From a virus: DNA of 46,009 nucleotides. Location of the stretch: positions 1-46,009 of IMG/VR virus record IMGVR_UViG_3300030107_006432; one strand, 5' to 3'. Made by a program: the position numbers and the translations under genes. Under the pieces are notes generated by a model, which made no database searches, was not told the origin of the DNA, and was given only the letters and a program-made list of their open reading frames with translations. Shown piece by piece: positions 5,580-17,500 of this stretch; position 1 is the stretch's first letter; every line of letters begins with the position of its first letter.

Positions 5580-8500
5580 ATGAATAAGAGAGTAAATACT
5601 TCATTAATAATTCAGAATCAACTTCCTGAGTTTGTTGAAACAGATTTTCCCCTTATTGGAGAATTTTTAAAACAATATTATGTTTCTCAAACGGTACAGA
5701 GTGGACCTGTTGATATCTTAGAGAATATTGATCAATATTTAAAAATAGATAATTTAGCTGGTATTACTACAACCACTACTTTATCTAATGATATAAGCAG
5801 TGTTGATACTACAATTGATGTTAGTTCAACTCAAGGTTTTCCTGAACATTATGGTCTTTTACAGATTGATGATGAAATTATTAGTTATACTGATAAAACA
5901 TCAACTAGTTTTTTAAATTGTTATAGGGGATTTAGTGGGATAGAGTCTTATGAAACTCCCAATAGTCCTGATGAGCTTCTTTTTTCTTCTACAGAACAAG
6001 ATGATCATGTATCTGGAAGTATAGTAGATAACTTAAGTACCAAATTTTTAACACAATTCCTTTTAAAATTAAAAAAACAAATTTCTCCAGGATTTGATAA
6101 TAGAATTTTAGCAGATGGATTAGATCAAAACATCTTTTTAAAGCAAGTAAAAGATTTTTATAGTACTAAAGGAACGGATGAATCATTTGAGATACTTTTT
6201 AGAGCATTGTATGGTAAAGATGTTGAAGTTTTAAAGCCTAGAGAAAGAATGATAATACCCTCCAATGCAGATTGGAGAAATACTAGAGATATTGTAGTAG
6301 AACCTATTATTGGAGATATAGAGAAATTAACTAATTTAACTATATTCCAAGATGAAACTACTTTTCAAAATAGTGCATCTGGAACAATTAATAATATTGA
6401 ACCAATAAGAAGAGGTGAAAAAGATTATTATGTATTAAGTTTAGATTTAACTTCTGTTCTTGGTACATTTTCTATTCATCCTAAGACTAAAATAATAACA
6501 GATATCGGAATAGGTGCAGATACCATTGATGTTGATTCAACTTTAGGATTTCCTTCTTCAGGTACTTTAATTGTACAATTTGCAAATGGTACAACTTCTT
6601 CAGTTAAGTATACAAATAAAACAGTAAACCAATTTTTAGGATGTACAGGACTTGATCAAAATACTGTAGCAGGACAGGAATTATACTTAGATACTTATGC
6701 ATATGGTTATACATTACCAAATAAACAAGGTCAAGTAAGATTTAGAATTACTGGTGTTTTATCTAAACTTGATATTCTCGAAAATACTATTGAATATAGT
6801 AAATCTGACTTAATTTCTGTAAAAAATTTAGGATTAAAAGCAGATGAAACTAATGTAAGAGCAAATGAATGGATTTATAATATTTCTAATTCCTATGATA
6901 TTAAAGAAATTTCTTTAGTAGATGTTGGACAGTACATTTATGAAATTACTACTTATAATAAACATGGATTTTCATTGGGAAGTGCTGCTTTATTAAAGAG
7001 TAGTACAGGACTTGAATATAATGTTTTAGTTACAAGTATTGTAGATGAATTTAAAGTTGAAATTAAAGGTTCTGGAAGTTTAGATATTTCTTTTACATAT
7101 AAAATTGAAAAATTAATAAACAAAGTAAATTGTTTGAATTTTCCAGAAATTAATAAGTATACTAGTGATGTTCAAAATGTTTATTTGAATAATGGAGAGG
7201 TATATGTTGCTGCCAACTCTCTTCCCAATTATTTAAGTACTCCATTAGGTATACAAGATTATTCAATTACTTTTAGTGGAAGTTTTATTGAAACAGAAGA
7301 ATTGGTAATAGGTAATCATGGTTTCTATACTGGAGATATAGTTTCATATACTCCTTCTTCTTCTACGGATACTCTTGGAATTCCTACTGGAATACCTTAC
7401 TTTGTAAAAGTTATTAATCCTTTAACTGTTAAATTAGCATATAGTAGAGCAAATATTTCTACAGGAAATTTCATTACTTTTAATGCAATAGTATCTGATA
7501 GTAAATTACAATTAGAAAAATTTAATAATAGAGATATTGATGCACAAAAATTAATTCGTAAAATTGTTCCTGCTGTTTCTAATAATGTTAAGGAAGAAAC
7601 TAAACCAGGTTCATTAGGAATATTAGTTAATGGAGTTCAGATACTTAATTATAAATCTAGAGATACTTTATTTTATGGTGATATTACAAATTCAATAGTT
7701 GCTGCACCTGGTGATGATTATGATGTAATAAATCCACCAGTTGTATATGTAAATGATTCTGTCGGAACAGGAGCTACTATACGAGCAAATGTTATAGGTA
7801 ATTTAAAAAGAATTAATCTTATAGAACAGGGATTTAATTATACTGAAATTCCCAGTATCTCTATAAGTGGTGGAAATGGCGTAGGTGCTGTCGCAGAAGC
7901 AAATCTACTTCCTTATACCTATAAAGCAAGTTTTAATGCTTCTGATGTCTTAGGGGCAGGTCTGACAGTTCCTAATGTAGATCTAATTAATAATGTAATT
8001 GGTTTTAGTACATTTCATAAGTTTGAAAATGCTGAAAGAGTTTTTTATCGTACTTTTGATCAAAAAAGTATTATTGGACTTTCAACTGATGCAGAATATT
8101 ATGTGAAAGTACATAATCCATTAGATGTTTCACTTTACAAAACTGAAAAAGATGCTATTGATGGAACTAATAGAGTAGGATTTGCTTCTACTGCACCTAA
8201 TGGAGAAGTTGTTGGTCTTTCTACAATTGCTATTAGTTGGGGTGTTGGTAATCATGCATTAGAGTCTTTTGATCAAAAACAAAAAGTAAGTTCTATTCGT
8301 ATTTTAGATAGTGGATCAGATTATAAGAATAGAAAAATAAGTACTCAACCTACAGGAATTATTACTTCTTTAAATAATGTTAAAATTGTAGATCATGGAT
8401 TTGAAAGTGGAGAAACTATTAGATATTCCTGTCCCACAGGAACTTCTATTGAAGGATTAGTAGTTGATACTGATTATCTTGTAACTTCTTTAGATGAAGA

Positions 8501-11500
8501 TAATTTTAAACTATCACCTATAGGATTAGGAACTACAGGATCAACATATTTTTACGATACAAAACAATATATTGATTTAAATTCAGTTGGAGTTAGTACT
8601 CAGGTTTTCTCAGATCCTCCAATAAATGTAATTATTAGTGGAACAGTTGGATTAACAACTATATTTGTAGGAAGTGCCTCTACTAATAATGTTGCATATG
8701 GAGATACAACCTTCTATCCTAAAGATTTTCAAGCAACAATTCAACCTATTTTTAGAGGACATTTACAATCATCCTTTATAGAAAATGGTGGAGTTGGATA
8801 TGGTTCATCAGATATTATTAATTTCTATAGAGATCCTCAAATCTTTATTAGAAGTGGTGAAGGAGCACAATTTATTCCTGTTATTTCTAGTGAAGGAGAA
8901 GTTATAGATGTATTAGTACAGAATACGGGAAGAGAATATAATACTCCACCTCTTCTTACTGTTGAGGGACAAGGAAGTGGAGCAGTATTAACTCCAGTAC
9001 TTAGTTCTGGTAAGATTATAGAAGTTAAAATTATATCTGGAGGAAGTGGTTATTTTTCTAATGATACTAGTATTGAAGTTACATCTGCTGGTTCTGAAGG
9101 AAAGATTGAAGTAGAATTTAGAAAATGGACTGTTAATATAACAGAAAGACTTTTTGCTACAGAAAAAATAACAGATGATGATGGAGTTATATCTACAACT
9201 TTAGAAACGTCTGATACTTTACAATATAATCATTTATATGCTCCTCGTAGATTAAGAGAGTTAGTTCAAGGGTCTAAAGTAGTTGGAGGTAAAAAGGAAT
9301 TTGAACCAGATTTGAAGAAGAGTTTTACTGGTTCTGAAGTTGCTTCTATATTCCATTCTCCTATTATAGGGTGGGCATATGATGGAAATCCAATTTATGG
9401 ACCTTATGGATATTCTACATCCGAAGGTGGTACAATTAAATTAATGGAAAGTGGATATAAAACTGTTTCAAAAACTAATAGACCATCTGTAGATACTTAT
9501 CCTGTAGGATTTTTTGTTGAAGATCATGAATATGCAGGAATTGGCGATCTTGATGAATATAACGGTAGATTTGCTAAGACTCCTGAGTTTCCAAAAGGAG
9601 TATATGCTTACTATACTACTATAAGTGAATCAAATGAATCTTCTGGACCTTTCTTAGGATTCAGAAAACCTGTTTTTCCATATTTTATTGGTAATAAATT
9701 TAAATCTACATTAATTGATTATAATTATCTACCAACATCTAATCAGGATTCTACTAATATTAATGAAACTGGATGGTTTAGAAATACTAGACCTTATGAA
9801 TTAGATTCTAATACTTCTTCTTATAATTTCTTACTTAACCCAAATTCTATTAAAAAACAATTTACTGAAGTAAAATCTGTAACAAGAGGATCCTTAGATG
9901 GATTTGATATTGTTAATTCTGGAGATAATTATAGAATAGATGATAAGATTAGACTTGATTATGAACAATCTGGAGGATTTAAGTCAAGATCTGTAGTATC
10001 AGAATTGAAAGGTAAAGAAATAACCAATATTAGTGTAGCATCAACTTCATTTGAATCGGTTGAGTTTATACCAATAGGTAATTCAAGATATTTGGGTATA
10101 GCAACAGCACCACATGGACTTTATAATGGAGAAATTATAACAGTTGCAGGTTTATCTACCACTAAAACTGATCTTTTAAATTCATTTAGTGTTGGTATAA
10201 CAACTTCTACATATCCACTAACACAAGAATTGAGAAATGTAGCAGTTACTGGTGTAACAACTTATGTTAGTGTAAATGGAAATTTATCATCTCCTAGTTT
10301 AATGGAGAATGATATATTAGGAATATCATCAGATGGAGTTAATACTGAAAGAGTTAAAGTATTAGAAATTGATAGAGATAATTCTCAAATTAAAATTCTA
10401 AGAGAAATTGATGGAACAGTTTCTGGACTTGCTTGCTCTGCTAGTGATAAATTCTATCAAGTTTCTAGAAAATTAGAATTTGATGGAAGTTATGAAAATT
10501 TAGAAAAGAGTCAACTTAATAAAGAATATTATTTTGATCCTAAAGATACAGTTGCTCTTGGAACTACTCATGGTGTTGGATTAAGTTCATCATTTGTAGT
10601 TGGTCTTACTACCTATACTACTCCAGGTTGGATTGGTACAGGAACTACTACTATTATTGCTTTTCAAGATACAAGAATAAAACCTAATTGGAATAGATTA
10701 AGTGGTAAGCAAAAGAGGAAACTCAGGAATAAAGGTAGAAGTAAATGGAGAAAGTATTCTTATAGAAATTATAATGATGGTGGATACGTATCTATCTCTA
10801 GTGCTAGAAATGCATCTGGTATAGAATCTTCATCTTTTTATGGAACATTCCCAATTGTATCAATTGCAGCAACTACCATATCTATTGCTTTTGATAGTAG
10901 TGCTTTACAGGGAATTGGAGCAACTGTATATCTTGATAAACCAGTTATAGCTAAATCTCCATATAGATCTATTCATCTTCCAGATAATGATTTAAATGAT
11001 GGAGATGCTTTAATATATAATTCTAACGGTGGTGGAAATATTGCAGTTTCTACAGATGGAACAACAAATAATAATCTTGAAGATGGAAGTATTCTTTATG
11101 CAACTGTTATAGAACCAAACTTTATTGGTCTTTCTTCTTCTCGTGTAGCAATCAATACTGGAGGAAGTTATGTTGGATTAGGAACAACATCTAATCTATT
11201 ATATTTTACTGGTATTGGAACAGGATCCTATCATAGTTTAAAAACAAATTATTCTAAAGTTGTTAAAGGTATTTTAAGTAAGAATACAGTAACTGTATCT
11301 ACTGCGACTACTCATGGTTTAAGTTTGGATGATACTATAGATTTAGATGTAAAACCAGGTGTATCAACAGATGTTGTTGTTAAGTATAATGATCAAAATA
11401 GAAGATTAGTAATTAACCCAAGAACATTTCTTGCTTCTGAAGTTTCTATTCTTGATAATACTATTAGAATCATTAATCACAAATATTCTACTGGACAAAA

Positions 11501-14500
11501 AGTCATTTACACATCTTCTACTCCTTCTGGAGGATTAATACATAATGAAATTTATTATGTAGTAGTAGTTGATAAAAATAGATTTAATCTATCAAAAACA
11601 CATTATAATTCTTTACTACAAACTCCAATAATAATTAATATAACTTCTGCTTCTGGTGGAACTATATCACCTATAAATCCACCTTTAGATTTAACTAGAA
11701 ATAATAAAATAGTATTTAATCTTTCTGATTCTTCTTTATCATATCCTGTTAGTTATGGTTCTACTAATGCATTTAATTTTAGACTCTTTACAGATTCTAA
11801 ATTCTTAGATGAATTTGATTCTACGACTACAACAGGAACATTTGAAGTTAAATCTATAGGTATTCCAGGAGTTGATTCTTCAGCAACACTTGAATTATCC
11901 GTTAATGCAAATATAAAATACCCATTGTATTATAATATTGTTCCTGTAGATACATCTACGGATAGCCCACTTAATGATGTTATAAAAACTTATGTTACTG
12001 ATTCAGAGGAAATAGTAGAAAATAATAAATTATTCTTTGTTGAAAGTGAGTATAGTGGAATTCATAAGATATCTGGAATAGGAACTACTACTTTCTCTTA
12101 TACTATTAAAGAAACACCAGAGGTAACTACTTACTTATCTGATAATAATTTTGCTACTGGTATTACTACAACTAATGCTGCTTTTGCTAATTATAATTAT
12201 ACTACTAAATCTCTTAGTGCAGATGGAGCCGTATCTAAAGTTAATATACAATCCAAAGGAAGTTCCTTTAAAACTTTACCAGCATTTATATCTATTGCAT
12301 CTTCTATTGGTAAAGATGCTTTACTAAGACCAAAAACTACAACTATTGGTAATATTGATAAATTTGAAATTAGAAATATTGGTTTTGATTATTCAGCAGA
12401 TAAGACTATAGCACCTGCTGGTTCTATTCCAGCAAGTATTAGATTGGATAGAGCAAATATTTTAGATAAAGTTGGTATTTCATCTGCTGGTTTGAATTAT
12501 ACTTTAGCTCCTAAATTAGTTTTAGTAGATCCTATTACAAATTCAGTTGATCCTGATGCTGATTTAAAATATGAAATAGGAGATACACAAGTAAAAATTC
12601 TTAAAAATACTAAGGGTCTCTTTTCTGTTTCTCCTAGAATTATTCCCACTCAAAACTCTAATGGTGTTGGTATAAGTTCTTTAACATATAATGATAATAC
12701 TAAGGATGTAAGACTTTATACAAATGTTGGATATAGTGTTGCTATTGATTGGCCATTTATAGTTGGAGATAAAATTTTATTAGAAAATATAAGTGTTGGT
12801 TTAGGTTCAACTGGTGTTGGATTTAATAGTAAAAATTATGGTTATCAATTATTTGAAATTACCTCAATGGATGAGAATATTGGTGGTAATAATGGATCAG
12901 TTGTTATTAATCTATCTAAACATCTTAAGGAAGGGGAATATCCAGGAAACTTTAATAAAGATGGATCTGCAGGATTAGCTACTCCTGAAAGGTTATTCCC
13001 AATATTTGATACTACCTTAAAGAAATATAATTTCTTAGTAGATGAAATAATTACTTCTGAAGATAAAAGTGGTAAGGTTTTAAAATGGACTTCTTTAGGA
13101 GAGTTACTTAAACTTGAAACTAATGATGATTTTAAAGAAGGAGATTTAATTATAGGAGAATCATCTGGAGCTCAAGGAAAAATAATTACTTCAGAACAAC
13201 CAAAATCACATTTTGATGTAGATTCTTCTTCAGTAGTTAATAACGGATGGAAAGTTGAATCTGGTTTCTTAAATAATGAATTACAGAGAATTTCAGATAA
13301 TGATTATTATCAAAATCTTTCTTATTCTATTAAATCTGAGATTTCTTATGATAAATGGAATGATGCTGTTACAGTTCTAAATCATCCTGTTGGATTTAGA
13401 AAATTCTCAGATTTAGTTGTACAATGTTTTGATGGTTCTTCTGTTGGTATTGGTACTACTCAAGATCAAGGATTATTCAGTATTCAGGTAGATATGATAT
13501 CTGATGTTAACTTGAATTGTGAATATGACTTTGATTTAGTAAAAGAAAATAGTTTTGAGATTGAAGGTGAGTTAGGTTCTAATTTAGTTACATTCCAAAA
13601 AATAATACAAGATTATTCTGAATCTAGAGGAAATAGAGCCTTAGTGGTGGATGATATAAGTGGAGACTTTAATAGTGAGCCTAGATCAACACCATATTCT
13701 GCAGTAGATATTTTTACTCTTACTGATGCTAGAGTAAAAAAATATATTACTTATGCTAGAGATAAAAGATATACCGATGAAAGACAAATATTATTAGTTA
13801 CTCTTCTTCATGACTATAAGGAAGGAAGAACAACTTTTGGATATCTTAATCAATATGGAAGAGTTGATACTGAAACTCCTCTTGGATCTTTTGATTTCTC
13901 AGTTTCTGGGGCTGATGGATATCTTGATTGGTATCCTGTTAAGTTTAAGAGAAATGATTATTCTGTAAGTGTTGTTTCTTATGATTTAAAAGGAACAGCA
14001 ACAGGAATAGGTAGTACGGCATTTGGAGATTCTGTAGTAGCCATTACTTCTTCTATTACTCTTCCAACATCAATGACATCGATGGCAGGAATAGTTACTA
14101 TTCCTAAGACATTTAATGCATCTAAGGTTATATTAGAATTTAATGCAACTGATGAATCATTCTATGAGTTCCAAGAATTAAATTATGTTTATAATAGTTT
14201 TAATGGAGAACTAGAATTATTAGATTATGGTAATTTGACTGCAGAAAGTAAAGTAGCAAAAGCAGGAGTAGGATTAGGAACTTATGGTGCTCGTGTTTCT
14301 AGCGATAAAGTTATAGTCGAATTTACTCCACATTCAGCATTGAGTACATCATTTGTATGTAACTCTATGATATTATCTTTTGATGAAAGTAAAACTGGTG
14401 TAAGTTCAGTTACTTTTGATACTGCTGATATTTCATCTAAGGTAACAAGTATTGGAGCTACAGAAAAAGCAGGTGAAGTTCCTGGAATTCATACAGTTTC

Positions 14501-17500
14501 TACATATAATCTTACTGATTATGGAAGTTCTTATTATATGGTAAGTGTTAGTGCTGGTGGAACTATGCATCAGATGTCTGAAGTTGCTGTTGCTTCAACT
14601 GCTGGAAGGGTTGATTTAACAGAATATGGTATAATCTTCTCAGATATGGGTCTAGGTACTGTTGGTGCTAATATTAAGGGTACAGATGTTGAATTATCAT
14701 TTAGACCAATTGCAGGAATAGCTTGTACTGTACAAGTATATCAAAATAGTGTAGGAATAGTAAATGAAGATATTCTTACTACTGAAATACCTTTTAATAA
14801 TGGAAAAATTCAAAGTGCTTCAGGAAACTATAGTGGAACAGAAAGAGATATTAAGAGAGATTTTAATATTCTTACTAGACAAAATCCTATATTTGAAAAA
14901 GAATTTAATAGTACAGAATCCTCAATAGTTAATTTAACGGATAATACTATTATTGTTCCAAATCATTTCTTTGTTAGTGGAGAACAACTTGAATATTCTT
15001 ATGGTAGATTAGATTCTCCTATTGGTATTGTTACTGCTACTATTGCAGGATTTGGATCTACTGATAAATTACCAACTAAAGTATTCGCAGTAAAAGATGG
15101 AGATTTAAAGATTAAACTTGCTGCTTCTGCTGAAAATGCATTAAAAGAGAATCCTACTGTTTTAGATCTTAATGCATTGGGTGTTGGAACTCAACATTCA
15201 TTCATTTCTACTGAAGGTAGAGGAAAGATGTTGATTACTGTTGATAATGTTATACAATCTCCTCTTGTACAAACAGGTATTGCATATACTCTTACTAATC
15301 CTGTTGTGAGAGCAGATAATTCTATTGATGTTAGTGGTATTACTTCAATTTTTGTAGGAGATATTTTAAATATAGGTCAAGAATATCTCTTAGTAGAACA
15401 AGTTGGTGTTGCAGGTGCTAATAGAATAGTAGTCCAACGTGGATGGATGGATACTACTATTGGACTTCATGATGGAAATTCAACAGTCACTAAATTTACT
15501 GGATCTTATAATGTTAGAGGAAATACTTTAAGCTTTGTTGAAGCACCAAAAGGACTTTCACCAATATCTACAACTACAGGAGATCCTGATAATAGAGACT
15601 GGACTGGTATTAGTACTCATGCAACCTTTAGTGGTAGGACATTTACAAGGAGTGGAGTAACAGGAACTGCAGTCACAGCATATAATGGCAATTATATCTT
15701 TGATAATATTAGTGAACAATTTAATGGAATATCTACTCAATTTGCTTTAAAACATCAAGGTAATAATTTAACTTCTATTTCTGATCAAAATGCTCTTATT
15801 TTAAATAATGCAATTGCTCAACAACCAGCAAGATTTGGTGGTGTTAGACCTATTATAGGAGATTATGAATTATCACAAGTTGGTGCAGCAACTACTATTG
15901 GTTATACAGGAATAGCAGTTTCTCAAGCTTATGATCCTAATAATTCTTCTATACCTATTGGTGGAGTTATTGTTTCAGTTTCTTCTACTGAAGGATTTGC
16001 ATATCAACCATTAGTTTCTGCAGGTGGAACCGCAATAGTTTCTGGATTAGGAACTGTATCTTCTGTATCCATTGGTAATAGTGGTTCTGGTTATAGAACA
16101 GGAATATTAACTACTGGTGGTGTTTCGGGTCATAAAGTGAATGTATCTGTTTCTCAAGCATCTCTAGGAATTGCTACTGCAGTTGCAATTGGTACTGCTC
16201 TTCAATCGGATGGATATATCACAGGAATTGCTATTACGGCAAGTTCAGGAACGGGATATACTGCATATGTTTCCAATTATAAGAATCCTCAGACTAGTTT
16301 ATTAGCACCTGTTATTGCTACTCCTGTGGTTACTGGATTCTCTACTATTTCGATTGCTAATACTACTGGTATTAAGTTTAGTAGTGATGTTCCTTCTAGT
16401 GAAACTGTAGTTTCTATTGTTGGTGCTGCAGCAACTAATTTAGGTGTAATTGGTATTGGAACTTTCCCAATTAATACTGTTGCAGGTTCGGGTGTAGGAA
16501 CTGATAAGATTTTTGTTACTACATCTTTATGGCCAACTGGAGTAGATACTTCGAAGTCAAAAATAAAGATTAATAATAAAGATTATAGTATTGTTTCTAC
16601 TGCTGCAACATATCTTGGTCTAGGAAGCACTATATCGTCTTCTGTGGGCGTTGGTTCTACACTTATAGGTATTGACACCCGTATTATTACACTTGCTTCT
16701 GGAGTCGTTGGAGGGGCATCTTCTGGATCTTCTGTTATTATTAAGAAATATGAACCTCCTGTTGTATCAATCGATGCTCCATTATCTTATTCCAATGTTC
16801 CTCTAGTATATGCAGCAAATATTGGCCATGGTTCTGAAAGTGGTATTGGGACGGGAGCAAAAGTTGATGTAGTAGTTGGATCTGGATCTAGTGTAGTTGA
16901 CTTTAGAGTTAGAGATGTTGGATATGGTTATCAGTATGGAGATGTATTAACTGTAGAGGTGGGTGGAAATATTGGTATTCCAACCTGTAATGAACAACCA
17001 TCTAAGTTTGGACAAAGTTTAGGTGATCCTGGTATTACAACTAACTTCAGACCATTTACATTAACTGTAGATTCTTTAGAACAAGATGAATTTTCTGGTT
17101 GGGCATTTGGTCAATTGGAAGTATTAGATTCTCTAGATGATAAATTTGATGGAGAACTTACAACCTTCACTTTAACATTAAATAATGAAGAAAAATCAAT
17201 TGCTGCTGCTCCAGGATCCAGTGTTGATGTAGAAGCTTCTTTGATTGTCTTTATTAATAATATTCTTCAAGCACCTGGTGGAAATTATACTTTCCCTGGT
17301 GGAACTAGAATAACTTTCTCTGAACCACCTAAAAAAGGAGATACTTCTAAGATTTGGTTCTATAAGGGAACTTCTAGTGTGGATGTGGTTGATATTGATA
17401 TACTTGAAACTGTTAAAAAAGGAGATGATCTTAAGATTAATTCTACTCAATTAAATCGAAAAGAAGATAAGAGATTAGTAAATAGAATAACTAGTCCAAC

